DNA of 54,053 nucleotides, taken from NCBI RefSeq assembly GCF_000332055.1, contig NZ_ALVZ01000199.1:1-54053 (forward strand), read 5' to 3'. Numbering within the stretch: the first letter of the stretch is position 1; every line of letters begins with the position of its first letter. Position numbers and translations under genes: made by a program. A model generated the notes under the pieces. That model made no database searches and was not told where the DNA came from. It was given only the letters and a program-made list of their open reading frames with translations. This DNA comes from Xenococcus sp. PCC 7305. GTDB taxonomy: Bacteria > Cyanobacteriota > Cyanobacteriia > Cyanobacteriales > Xenococcaceae. This document shows, piece after piece, positions 43,109 through 51,430 of this stretch.

Positions 43109-43741
43109 ATGTCTCTTAGCCAAGCAGTTCCTTTAGACAAAATCCGTTACAACGAACAAGGACTAGTTCCCGCGATCGCACAAGACTATCTCGATGGCAC
43201 AGTTTTGATGATGGCTTGGATGAATCGAGAGTCTTTGGCAAAAAGCTTAGAAACAGAAGAAGCCTGGTACTGGAGCCGTTCTCGTCAAGAATTATGGCAT
43301 AAAGGGGCAACTTCTGGTCATTTCCAGAAAATTCGCGGGATTCGTTACGATTGTGACAGTGATGCTTTGTTGCTGACTATTGAACAAATTGGTGATATTG
43401 CCTGTCATACAGGAGAGCGAAGCTGTTTTCACCAGGTCAATAATCACAAAGATGCGCCCCCAGCTGATACCCTTTCTGAAGTTTTTCAGGTTATCCGCGA
43501 TCGCGCTATTAACCCCACCGCCGAGTCTTATACTTGCAAGTTGCTAGCGGGGGGAGATAATAAAATTCTCAAGAAAATTGGTGAGGAGTCGGCCGAAGTT
43601 GTGATGGCTTGTAAAGATGACGATCCAGATGCGATCGCTTCGGAAGTTGCAGACTTGTTCTATCACACTCTAGTTGCCCTGGCCTACCATAAAGTAGATC
43701 TGCGCGATGTTTATCGTCAACTAGATAAAAGAAGGAGTTGA
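43109..43741 (+). CDS. hisI: Phosphoribosyl-AMP cyclohydrolase / phosphoribosyl-ATP pyrophosphatase
   Basis: Bifunctional HisIE catalyses steps 2 and 3 of histidine synthesis. The start at ATG 43109 gives 210 residues beginning [25 protein letters not shown]; the open frame extends 22 codons further up into the MITE-like repeat and is unlikely to be used. HisI (about 1-110) shows [23 protein letters not shown] and the zinc/metal motifs [10 protein letters not shown] and CHTGERSCF. HisE (about 125-210) shows [18 protein letters not shown] and [10 protein letters not shown]. Domain order and size are normal. Confidence 0.95.
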   Translation: MSLSQAVPLDKIRYNEQGLVPAIAQDYLDGTVLMMAWMNRESLAKSLETEEAWYWSRSRQELWHKGATSGHFQKIRGIRYDCDSDALLLTIEQIGDIACHTGERSCFHQVNNHKDAPPADTLSEVFQVIRDRAINPTAESYTCKLLAGGDNKILKKIGEESAEVVMACKDDDPDAIASEVADLFYHTLVALAYHKVDLRDVYRQLDKRRS

Positions 43742-43750
43742 TCTGAAATC

Positions 43751-43780
43751 TTGACAAAATATCTTCAGTAAGATTAACAT
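43751..43780 (+). promoter_or_regulatory. Promoter of a candidate small RNA
   Basis: TTGACA (43751-43756) and TAACAT (43775-43780) with 18-bp spacing lie just after the hisIE stop codon and point to the hairpin at 43810. Confidence 0.5.
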
Positions 43781-43786
43781 TACAAG

Positions 43787-43852
43787 CGTGTGAGGAAGTG
43801 AACTAAGAAGGGAGCCAAGACGAAACACGGCAAGTCGTTGGCTCCCTTTTTA
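43787..43852 (+). ncRNA. Candidate ~65-nt small RNA ending in a strong terminator
   Basis: A transcript from the promoter at 43751-43780 would carry GTGTGAGGAAGTGAACTAAG as single-stranded 5' part and end in a hairpin with GGGAGCCAA (43810-43818) and TTGGCTCCC (43838-43846). The stem is extended internally by GAC/GTC and followed by TTTTT. It lies between convergent protein genes. I considered Yfr1: its conserved ACUCCUCACAC is not present in the plus-strand transcript. Alternatively the hairpin is just the hisIE terminator. Confidence 0.45.
43810..43851 (+). terminator. Intrinsic terminator
   Basis: Nine-base perfect arms, an inner GAC/GTC extension and a TTTTT tail. It can end hisIE transcription as well as the candidate small RNA. 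Confidence 0.85.
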
Positions 43853-43907
43853 AGTTTATATAAGTCTTGTTGTCTGAATTTTTTTAATCTTAATATAACG
43901 AAAAATT

Positions 43908-45680
43908 CTAGCCGAGCCATCCTGCTAGATTATGCTTTTGTTGCTCGCTCAGATTATCGCATTGAACTATTTCATAACGAACTGCTCGTGGTTCTGTTAG
44001 CTTGACAGGGAAAGTGATTAGCTCATCCTGGTGGAAAATGGTCACAGATATGCGATCGCCTGGTTGATAGTTTTTCAAATGTTCATTTAATCCTCCAGAT
44101 TTTACCTTAATGCCTGCGATCGCAAGTAACTCATCTCCAAGATTAATACCTGCAAGCTCAGCGGGAGAATTGGCTTCCACAAATTTGATTACTTCTCGGT
44201 TATTTTCGGTATTAACTTTTAATCCTAAATGGGGAACAGGTTCTTTGTCTTGAATCGGTTTCACTCTGAGACCAAAAGGTTTGAGGTAATCATCGAAAGG
44301 TAATTCTACGGTAGTTTCTAAGTAACTATGGAAAAACTCACTCAAATCCTGTTCGGCAATCTCTTCGATAGTTTTTTGCAACTGCTGAGGAGTAAAACCA
44401 ATTTCATCCTTACCAAAACGCTCCCACATCAAACGCATCACATCATCTAGCGATCGCTGATTATGATGTTGCTCTCGGATCAATAAATCTAATAATAAAG
44501 AAACAAATTGTCCCTTGAGATAATAGGAAATCTGATTATTATCACTATAGCCATCACGACGATATAGTTTAATCCAAGCATCAAAACTAGATTCTCCTAG
44601 GGGTTGGACATTACGACCAGGAATCGTTAAGTAACGAGTCAAATCTTTACTCAGATTTTCGAGAAATTTTTTGCGATTATAAATACCCGAACGCAAAGGA
44701 ATTAAAATATCATAATAACTAGTAGTTCCTTCGGAAAACCATAAAGAACTGGTATAGTTTTCTTGTTCGTAATCAAAAGTTTCTAGAGCTTGAGGCCGAA
44801 TTCTTTTAATATTCCAGAGGTGAAAAAATTCATGAGCTACTAATTGCATGAAACGATTGTATTTATCCTTATCTCGAAATCCCAGACGAGGATAATTAAG
44901 AGTGCAACAATCTTTATGTTCCAACCCACCATAACCGCTACCAGACAGATGCAATAAAAACATATACTTGCTGTAGGGCAACCCACCAAAAAGTTCAGCT
45001 TCTGTTTCAATTATCTTCTTAGTGTCTTGAATTATCTGTTGCCGATTGAGATTTCCTTGTCCCCAAAGCACAAACTGATGGGGTTTTCCCAAAACTTCAA
45101 AATCCCAAACTTTTTGGGTTCCAATCTCAAACGGAGTATCAACTAATGTATCAAAATCTTGAGCCAGATAAGTATTAGTTGCCTTAGGTACTGACGGTAA
45201 AGTTGTGCTTATTTGCCAGTCCGCTTGGGTCGGGACAATTTTGACTGTGATTGGCTTGTCAGTGAACCCTGGAATAAACATTAACAAAGCAGCAGGATTA
45301 AAGTAACCGTGAGTGGCATCTAAATGATTTGTTCTTACCGTCAAATCATTAGCATATACTCGATAATTGATAGTAATATCAGAGCTGTCCTTTGTGTCTA
45401 TTTGCCAGTGATTTTTACTTAATTTTTTGCTTGATAAATACTGTTGGCTACTGCTATCTTCTGCCGAAAAATCTTGTAAATGTCTGGCATATTCTCTGAC
45501 TAGATAAGAGCCAGGAGTCCAAACAGGCATTTTTAGATCTAGCCGATCTTTTTGCCAATTAGTAAGATTCAACGTAACTTCAAATAGATGGGAAGTCGGT
45601 TGAGACATTCCTACTTGGTAAAGTATGTTTGTGTTGATTTTGGTTGATTCTGGACTTTTAATAGCAGTAGATTCTGTCAT
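43908..45680 (-). CDS. M61 family metallopeptidase with PDZ domain
   Basis: This glycyl-aminopeptidase-like M61 enzyme has 590 residues. The N-terminal beta domain (about 15-200) has MPVWTPGSYLVREYARH. The thermolysin-like catalytic domain has HEFFH (H283, E284, H287) and the third zinc ligand in SEGTTSYY (E317), with GSGYGGLEH upstream. A PDZ domain lies near the C-terminus (about 485-565, AELAGINLGDELLAIAGIKV). No signal peptide, so it is cytosolic as predicted. Substrates are unknown. It may be in tandem with the M41-like gene, whose stop lies 73 bp upstream of its start. Confidence 0.9.
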   Translation of the reverse strand: MTESTAIKSPESTKINTNILYQVGMSQPTSHLFEVTLNLTNWQKDRLDLKMPVWTPGSYLVREYARHLQDFSAEDSSSQQYLSSKKLSKNHWQIDTKDSSDITINYRVYANDLTVRTNHLDATHGYFNPAALLMFIPGFTDKPITVKIVPTQADWQISTTLPSVPKATNTYLAQDFDTLVDTPFEIGTQKVWDFEVLGKPHQFVLWGQGNLNRQQIIQDTKKIIETEAELFGGLPYSKYMFLLHLSGSGYGGLEHKDCCTLNYPRLGFRDKDKYNRFMQLVAHEFFHLWNIKRIRPQALETFDYEQENYTSSLWFSEGTTSYYDILIPLRSGIYNRKKFLENLSKDLTRYLTIPGRNVQPLGESSFDAWIKLYRRDGYSDNNQISYYLKGQFVSLLLDLLIREQHHNQRSLDDVMRLMWERFGKDEIGFTPQQLQKTIEEIAEQDLSEFFHSYLETTVELPFDDYLKPFGLRVKPIQDKEPVPHLGLKVNTENNREVIKFVEANSPAELAGINLGDELLAIAGIKVKSGGLNEHLKNYQPGDRISVTIFHQDELITFPVKLTEPRAVRYEIVQCDNLSEQQKHNLAGWLG

Positions 45681-45753
45681 TTAGTTTAAGCAATAAGTAA
45701 CAGGTAATGGGTAATGGGTAAGCGATTGTTAATCTCTAATGATTTATTTAAGA

Positions 45754-46425
45754 CTAGCAATTTTCTTGAATTATTTGGCAACATTCGGTGACAGATTTTC
45801 TCTCGGCCATCGCGATGACCAAGGCATCAAAAGCTCGCTTATGTCTTTCCAATAAACTAGTTGCTTGTAGTTGTCCCCAACGTTCTTTTTGACTATAAAT
45901 TGTATTGGGGAAACCAGCCATATTTAAAGCTATTTGTAATTGTTGGCAATCTTCCTGTCCTCCTTCTGCCTCATCGTAAACTAATTTTTCAGCAGCAATC
46001 CCTGCCATCCAAACAGTGCATAAACGATCTAAAGTTAAGGGAAGATCTTTTTTATCTACAGTTTTGGAGATTGCCGAATTGGGCTCAAAAACAACTCCTC
46101 CTTGCCCATAATGTCCTTTTCTAAAAGCTTCCCAAGCTGTCAAACTATATTCTGTAATGGGGATTCCCAAAAAATAAGCTGTTAAAAAATGACCCGCTTC
46201 GTGGTGAATAACTCGTTGCCTTTGTTCACTTGTGACAAATAAGTCTAAAAATAAAGTAGCCCCTTTATTATTCCAACTTAAAGTATCGATAGTTGCTAAA
46301 CCCAGAATGCCAAAAGTGGTTATGGCAGGAACTGCGGGGGGAATATTTAGAATAGGCCCCAAGATCGTCGATACGGTCATGATAAAAATTCCGATCGCGA
46401 TTATGTTTAAAGATGTCTGCTGCAT
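45754..46425 (-). CDS. M41-like (FtsH-type) membrane metalloprotease lacking AAA domain
   Basis: This 223-residue protein has two N-terminal hydrophobic segments (about 5-24 and 30-48) and then an FtsH-type zinc protease core with HEAGH (H75, E76, H79) in VIHHEAGHFLTAYFLGIPI. The third-ligand region follows in WMAGIAAEKLVYDEAEGGQEDCQQL (about 150-175, with Asp/Glu). The ATPase module of FtsH is missing; similar short forms are known across cyanobacteria and in plastids. Whether it is active alone or works with a full FtsH is unknown. Confidence 0.82.
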   Translation of the reverse strand: MQQTSLNIIAIGIFIMTVSTILGPILNIPPAVPAITTFGILGLATIDTLSWNNKGATLFLDLFVTSEQRQRVIHHEAGHFLTAYFLGIPITEYSLTAWEAFRKGHYGQGGVVFEPNSAISKTVDKKDLPLTLDRLCTVWMAGIAAEKLVYDEAEGGQEDCQQLQIALNMAGFPNTIYSQKERWGQLQATSLLERHKRAFDALVIAMAERKSVTECCQIIQENC

Positions 46426-46526
46426 GAAAAGAGATTTTTATTAAAAATGTTGCGTTTTGTAAATTAATTGTTATTCTACAATCAATCTTAATCTCTTTTC
46501 ATGTCATTAAATTAAGTGCTATCTTC

Positions 46527-47507
46527 TTAGCGACTAAAATCAATGCCTCTTTCTCTGAGTTGTTGCATAAAAAATGCTTCGAGAGTGAGTCGATCCAAAT
46601 TCATACGAACTAATTGGGCATCAATATTTTTCAAATAAGAGATAAACTCTGCTGGTTCTTTTTGGAGTTGACCATGCCAACGATTATGTTCCCAAGTTAA
46701 ATTAGTGAGCCAAGGGGTTAGTTGTTCGGAATCGCCACCTTTAATGGTGACATGATAACTATTGCTAGTGCCTAAAAGTTCATCTAAAGAACCCTGACAA
46801 ATCAAATCTCCTAAAGCTAGAACCGCAACGCGATCGCATATTTGCTCAACATCTGCCAAAATATGGGAGTTGAAAAAGATAGTTTTTCCTTGCTGTTTTA
46901 AAGATAAAATAATCTCGCGAATCCGATATCTTCCCATCGGGTCCAATCCCGACATCGGCTCATCGAGAAAGACAATCTCTGGATCATTAATTAAAGCTTG
47001 GGCCATGCCCACTCTTTGCAACATGCCCTTTGAATATTGCTTAAGCTTCTTTTTCTTGGCAGTGGATTGGGCTAATCCTACTAAATTCAATAATTCGATA
47101 ATGCGTTTCTTTTGCACTGCCCGAGGAATCTGAAACAATCCTGCGGTGAACTCCAAAAATTCCCAAGCTGTTAAATATTCATAATAATAAGCATTTTCGG
47201 GAAGGTAGCCAATTCTTTGTTTGACTCGGCGATCGCCAATCTGTTTGTCAAGGACTATTCCTTTGCCAGAAGTTGGCTTAGTAATATCAAGTAAAATTTT
47301 TAATAAAGTTGTCTTGCCTGCGCCATTGGGCCCCAGCAATCCAAAGGTTTCTCCTTGATAGATTGTGAGAGAGCAATCTTTGAGAGATTCAATTTTTTTG
47401 TTCATCCAAAAGCCAGTGCGGTAGACTTTGCAAAGATTCCAAGTCTGTACCACGGGAATGGGTTCATTGTAGATTGGCTCAGTTGGTAAATCAGCAGTAG
47501 AATACAT
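46527..47507 (-). CDS. ABC transporter ATP-binding protein
   Basis: This 326-residue ATPase of the multidrug/antibiotic (CcmA, DrrA-like) group has Walker A GPNGAGKTTLLK, signature YSKGMLQRVGMAQAL, Walker B PEIVFLDEPMSGLDP and the switch histidine in FFNSHILADVEQ. A family-typical C-terminal extension (about 250-326) ends in FFMQQLRERGIDFSR. The membrane subunit is not adjacent in this window. The direction and substrate of transport are unknown. Confidence 0.9.
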   Translation of the reverse strand: MYSTADLPTEPIYNEPIPVVQTWNLCKVYRTGFWMNKKIESLKDCSLTIYQGETFGLLGPNGAGKTTLLKILLDITKPTSGKGIVLDKQIGDRRVKQRIGYLPENAYYYEYLTAWEFLEFTAGLFQIPRAVQKKRIIELLNLVGLAQSTAKKKKLKQYSKGMLQRVGMAQALINDPEIVFLDEPMSGLDPMGRYRIREIILSLKQQGKTIFFNSHILADVEQICDRVAVLALGDLICQGSLDELLGTSNSYHVTIKGGDSEQLTPWLTNLTWEHNRWHGQLQKEPAEFISYLKNIDAQLVRMNLDRLTLEAFFMQQLRERGIDFSR

Positions 47508-47669
47508 TTACTAGTTAGGAATTCATTTGATGTTGTTGTACATCACCTATAGTTCCCCAAATATCCTTAATTATTTGCCGGCATTAGCTATCTTTATTTT
47601 TCCTAATTCCCTAACCCCCTAACACCCCAAACCTCAAAGCAGATATTAAGCCTAGGTACTTATTCTCTC

Positions 47670-47882
47670 TTAGGAGTGAGACTCTGCCAAATCCTTGATC
47701 AAAGGCAGCTTTGAATTGAGATAAACCTTGACGACCAGAGTCTCTTCTCTAGAAAGTCGGTTTTTTATTTCTAGTTGCCCGAGTAATCTTGTAATCACCT
47801 CAGTATCGTTTAAGGATAATAATTCGTAGAGATTTGCCTGCTCAATTACCTTCCAAATTTGGCGCAATAGTGAAATATTCAA
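47670..47882 (-). CDS. Conserved small cyanobacterial protein, unknown function
   Basis: This 70-residue, mostly helical protein (LLRQIWKVIEQANLYELLSLND, EVITRLLGQLEIKNRLSREETLVVKVYLNSKLPLI) has a composition and repeat-free sequence of a real gene. I do not recognise a named domain. It has no signal or membrane segment. It is divergent from the DUF1830 gene, with a perfect 10-bp hairpin between them. Confidence 0.6.
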   Translation of the reverse strand: MNISLLRQIWKVIEQANLYELLSLNDTEVITRLLGQLEIKNRLSREETLVVKVYLNSKLPLIKDLAESHS

Positions 47883-47959
47883 GGCGCTTTACCTCCAACA
47901 GAAGCGGGAATGATTCGTTGAGTCTTAAATCAACATTAAAATCTTAAACCCTGAAGGTC

Positions 47960-47984
47960 AAATCTAAAGAAAATCTTTAGATTT
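47960..47984. promoter_or_regulatory. Perfect 10-bp dyad in a divergent promoter region
   Basis: AAATCTAAAG (47960-47969), loop AAAAT, CTTTAGATTT (47975-47984). It lies 78 bp before the small conserved gene and 148 bp before the DUF1830 gene. There is no T-tract; a regulator site or an RNA hairpin are both possible. Confidence 0.45.
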
Positions 47985-48131
47985 ATAATAAATAACAAAA
48001 TGAAAGTTTACAATGCTTAACAAAGTAAGCACTTTTCGCAATAAAATGCTAGGTTGGCCTAAAAAGGCAAGAACTTTGTCTTGGTTTAATCCATCTTACT
48101 TAATAAAAAATTTTTTATCTTTAAAATTACA

Positions 48132-48368
48132 ATGTTATCTATATCTAAGGTTGATTCTCGCTCCTTTAGTCTGTGCTGCTATGTCAACCGCACCGACCAG
48201 ATTCAAATTGTCCGGATTTCGAATATTGACGAATGGTATTTTGAAAAAGTGATTTTTCCTCAACAACGTTTGTTGTTTGATGCGCTACCAGAAGCAGAAT
48301 TGGAAGTTTATTCGAAGAACAGCAGTGAGACAACTCGAATTAGCTGTGAAGGATTGTTAGTTGATTGA
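48132..48368 (+). CDS. DUF1830 domain protein
   Basis: This 78-residue protein has the DUF1830 pattern: LCCYVNRTDQIQIVRISNIDEWYFEKVIFPQQRLLFDALPEAELEV-type sequence, with Cys-Cys near residue 15 and a conserved Arg/Glu core. It is widespread in cyanobacteria and of unknown function. It ends 27 bp before the phosphoesterase gene and is probably co-transcribed with it. Confidence 0.85.
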   Translation: MLSISKVDSRSFSLCCYVNRTDQIQIVRISNIDEWYFEKVIFPQQRLLFDALPEAELEVYSKNSSETTRISCEGLLVD

Positions 48369-48395
48369 CCAGGGCTTGGCTCTGTTTTAAGGATC

Positions 48396-49502
48396 ATGAA
48401 TCTTGATTTTCGCTTCGGTGTTATTAGCGACCCTCATATTGCGCTACCACAAACTATTAGTAATAATGGCAAAAAAAGATTTCATTTAGTGGAGGTTAGC
48501 ATCTCTGCTTTGGAACAAGCTTTAGAGCATTTAGAATCTTTGGATTTAGATTTTCTGTTGTTGCCTGGCGATTTAACCCAGAATGGTGAGCCTGCAAATC
48601 ATCAATGGTTAGTCGAGCGTTTGGCTAGATTGCCTTTTCCTGCCTATGTGATTCCTGGTAATCATGATGTTCCGAGTTTATTGGCCACTGAATCTGCGAT
48701 CGCGATTGCTGATTTTCCTGAATATTACCAGCAGTTTGGTTATCAAAATAGTTCCCAACTATATTACAGTCGGGAGATTCTCCCAGGAGTGCAACTGATT
48801 GGGCTGAATTCCAATTTGTTTGACTCTGAAGGTACTCAGTTAGGTTTCTTAGATGCTGAGCAATTAGAATGGTTAGAAAGCTGTTTGGCAAATTTACGGG
48901 ATAAATTAGTTTTAGTTGCGGTTCATCACAATGTGATTGAACATTTACCAGGACAATCCCGACATCCTTTGGGGCAGCGCTATATGTTGGGCAATAGTCA
49001 GGAACTATTGTCCATTCTCAAAAAATACCAAGTGCAATTGCTTTTCACTGGTCATTTACATGTTCAGGATATTGCCCAATCTGATGATATTTATGAGATA
49101 TGTACAGGCTCGTTGGTTAGCTATCCCCATCCCTATCGAATAATTCGGGTAAGCAATCAAGATGCTGAGGATTTATCGGTCAAAATAGAATCTCATCAGA
49201 TAACTTCGGTTCCTGGTTGGCCAGATTTGGCTACAACATCCAGGGAATTTCTGGGCGATCGCTCTGACAAATTTATGATGAGCTTGCTAACCTGCTCCCC
49301 CTTAAATCTTGATCCTCAAGAGGCAGTAAAGTATGTTCCTCAATTGCGTTATTTTTGGGCAGATATAGCCCAGGGTGATACTATTTTCGACTTTCCCGAA
49401 TTTCCTGACCAACTACAAGAGTATTTTTCGGCATTTGGTGCGATCGATGACCAGGGAAGATCACAATTAATCGATAATCAGGTTAATTTAACAATTAATT
49501 AG
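48396..49502 (+). CDS. Calcineurin-like metallophosphoesterase
   Basis: This 368-residue enzyme has the full set of metallophosphoesterase motifs: ISDPHI (D-x-H, about 9-14), PGDLTQNGE (about 57-65), PGNHDVPS (about 88-95), VHHNVIEH (about 175-182) and GHLHVQD (about 222-228). It resembles cyclic-nucleotide phosphodiesterase (CpdA/Icc-type) members, but has about 100 extra C-terminal residues of unclear function. It has no signal peptide. Whether it hydrolyses cAMP or another phosphodiester is open. Confidence 0.85.
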   Translation: MNLDFRFGVISDPHIALPQTISNNGKKRFHLVEVSISALEQALEHLESLDLDFLLLPGDLTQNGEPANHQWLVERLARLPFPAYVIPGNHDVPSLLATESAIAIADFPEYYQQFGYQNSSQLYYSREILPGVQLIGLNSNLFDSEGTQLGFLDAEQLEWLESCLANLRDKLVLVAVHHNVIEHLPGQSRHPLGQRYMLGNSQELLSILKKYQVQLLFTGHLHVQDIAQSDDIYEICTGSLVSYPHPYRIIRVSNQDAEDLSVKIESHQITSVPGWPDLATTSREFLGDRSDKFMMSLLTCSPLNLDPQEAVKYVPQLRYFWADIAQGDTIFDFPEFPDQLQEYFSAFGAIDDQGRSQLIDNQVNLTIN

Positions 49503-49563
49503 ATTTTTTGGGAATTGTTATCATCGATAACTGGAGTAAGCCAACAGAAAAAGCAAAAATTGG

Positions 49564-50616
49564 ATGAGCAAGCCTAAAAGTAGACGAAATTTTCTGACAC
49601 TATCAGCAGGCGCGATCGGAGCCACTCTCATACTACAAAATGGATTAAAAGGAAATAGTGCAACCTCTTTCGATCCCACAACGGAAATTATAGCGAAAAG
49701 AAATAGACCAAGAGCTGCCAAGATACCCGTCATCTTGGATACTGATATTGGTGGTGATATTGATGATGCTTGGGCCTTGGCCTTGCTTCTGAAATCACCA
49801 GAGCTTGATTTGAAGATGCTGCTTACCGATACGGGAAATCCTCAATATCGTGGAGCTGTAGCAGGGAAGTATCTCGAAGCTGCGGGTAGAACTGATATTC
49901 CTATAGGCTTGGGCATCTATGAAAATGATGGAACAGGCCCTCAGGAATCATGGTTGGGTGACTATAAAATCTCGGATTATCCTGGCCCAGTTTACAAGGA
50001 GGGTGTGGTGGCAATGATTGAGATGATTATGGCCTCACCTGAGCCGATTACCTTAATTTGTATTGGACCCGTCCCCAACATCAAAGCAGCCCTTGAGATT
50101 GAGCCTCGCATTGTCAATAATGTCAAAATTAAAGCAATGTTGGGCAGCCTCAGATATGGTTACGATGGCAATAGCGAGATTACTCAGGAAACTAATGTCC
50201 GCTTAAACCCCGATGCTTGTAGAAAGATGTTAGAGGCATTTCCTGATATTACAATTACTCCTCTTGATACTTGTGGCATCGTTTATCTTAGAGACCGAAA
50301 ATATCGCAAAGTGCGTAGTTCTCAAGATGCTTTGATCCGAACTCTTATTGAAAGCTATGATAGCTGGGCTGAACATGTTGACTGGACAAAAGTTGATCCC
50401 AATGTCAAGAGTTCTACTTTGTTCGACATGGTAGCTGTTTACCTTACCTTGTCCGAAGAATATGTGGAAATGGAAAACTTGGGCATTCGAGTAACAGATG
50501 ATGGTTACACTTTAATTGATGAGAATGCAAAGGTGATTCGATGCGCCACTGCCTGGAAAAATTTACCTGCTTTTGAAGACTGGCTAGTCAGGCGTCTACT
50601 CTCAAGTTCTAAATAA
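49564..50616 (+). CDS. Tat-exported nucleoside hydrolase
   Basis: This 350-residue protein has a twin-arginine signal (R7-R8 in SRRNFLTLSAGAIGATLIL) and then an inosine-uridine-preferring nucleoside hydrolase domain with the calcium-binding Asp cluster DTDIGGDIDDAWAL (D59, D61, D65, D67, D68). Other family segments are TDTGNPQYRGAVAGKYLEAAGR, ICIGPVPNIKAAL and NVRLNPDACRKMLE. It should split extracellular or periplasmic ribonucleosides, for scavenging. It is much closer to canonical members than the leaderless protein at 30660. Confidence 0.87.
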   Translation: MSKPKSRRNFLTLSAGAIGATLILQNGLKGNSATSFDPTTEIIAKRNRPRAAKIPVILDTDIGGDIDDAWALALLLKSPELDLKMLLTDTGNPQYRGAVAGKYLEAAGRTDIPIGLGIYENDGTGPQESWLGDYKISDYPGPVYKEGVVAMIEMIMASPEPITLICIGPVPNIKAALEIEPRIVNNVKIKAMLGSLRYGYDGNSEITQETNVRLNPDACRKMLEAFPDITITPLDTCGIVYLRDRKYRKVRSSQDALIRTLIESYDSWAEHVDWTKVDPNVKSSTLFDMVAVYLTLSEEYVEMENLGIRVTDDGYTLIDENAKVIRCATAWKNLPAFEDWLVRRLLSSSK

Positions 50617-50622
50617 TTAAAA

Positions 50623-50652
50623 CCTACATCAATTCCTAAGAACTAATGTAGG
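50623..50652. terminator. Hairpin between convergent genes
   Basis: CCTACAT (50623-50629) pairs with ATGTAGG (50646-50652). Read on the minus strand it is followed by TTTTAATT, so it could end sodN; on the plus strand it follows the nucleoside hydrolase stop by a few bases. Confidence 0.55.
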
Positions 50653-50696
50653 CTAATTACTTATTACTTATTACTCATTACTTTCATCTAGCAACC

Positions 50697-51170
50697 CTAG
50701 CTCGCTTTGTAGTAAGTCACATCACGATCTTTAGTTGCCCAGAACATTTGGTGAATTTTTTGGACAGCATCCATCAATTCATTAGCATGATCAAGACTTA
50801 CTTCAACTTTGCAAGCAGAACATAGTTTAGCGGCTTTCCAGAAAGTATCGTGAAGCTCAGGATATTTTTCAAGATGTACAGGTTTGAAGTAATCTGTCCA
50901 AAGAATCAAGATATCATCTTTGGTTTTTTGAGCTTGCTCTTCTTTAATGGCAATGAAACGGGAAAGAGTGTTTTGATAAGCTACAGTAGCCGCTGCATCA
51001 CTAGAATCAGGTACTTCTAGAGCAAGAATTTTTTTAGTCATAGATAGCACTGCTTCAGCTGTAATACGTGCAGCAGCAGGATCGTAGACACCACAAGGCC
51101 CGTCGCAATGAGCATGGACTTCTGGTGCAGGAGACCAATTTTTGATCTTGGCAATAACTTGTTTCAACAT
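50697..51170 (-). CDS. sodN: Nickel superoxide dismutase
   Basis: This enzyme dismutates superoxide using nickel. From ATG 51170 the precursor is 157 residues: a 20-residue propeptide (MLKQVIAKIKNWSPAPEVHA), then the Ni-hook H21-C22-D-G-P-C26-G with Y29, which binds Ni through Cys thiolates, the main-chain N-terminus and His. The propeptide must be cut for activity. The rest is the four-helix bundle expected for NiSOD. An in-frame ATG ten codons upstream (51200) is less likely. The maturation protease gene sodX, often next to sodN, is not in the window. Confidence 0.95.
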   Translation of the reverse strand: MLKQVIAKIKNWSPAPEVHAHCDGPCGVYDPAAARITAEAVLSMTKKILALEVPDSSDAAATVAYQNTLSRFIAIKEEQAQKTKDDILILWTDYFKPVHLEKYPELHDTFWKAAKLCSACKVEVSLDHANELMDAVQKIHQMFWATKDRDVTYYKAS

Positions 51171-51254
51171 AGTACTTATGATTTCTCTGTTTATATGCAA
51201 TGATTCGAGAGATCATTGACGGTAAATTGCTTGAGCGATGAAGAGGATAAGATA

Positions 51255-51272
51255 ATGCAAACGTTTACATTA
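51255..51272. promoter_or_regulatory. 18-bp near-perfect dyad upstream of sodN
   Basis: AATGCAAACGTTTACATT is symmetric except for one base pair and has the AAACGTTT centre typical of LacI/PurR-family operators. It lies 85 bp upstream of the sodN start and 158 bp from the opposite-strand binding-protein gene. Confidence 0.5.
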
Positions 51273-51430
51273 CAGCATTTTGCTTATATCTCCCACCTCG
51301 ATATAGCTTAGTGTGACTTGGGGTGCCTTTGCAAGAAGAAACAGTTGGGAATCACGAATTCTTAGATTATTTTTAACTTTCTGCGTTCGGCATATAATTC
51401 AGATTGGTAAGGTTTTCATCAAAAAAATCC

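Noticed and set aside
43787-43852. Yfr1 small RNA
   Set aside because: The reverse strand carries ACTTCCTCACAC, one base different from the Yfr1 core, but the promoter and terminator point along the plus strand, and Yfr1 needs a 3' hairpin after the core, which the minus strand lacks here.
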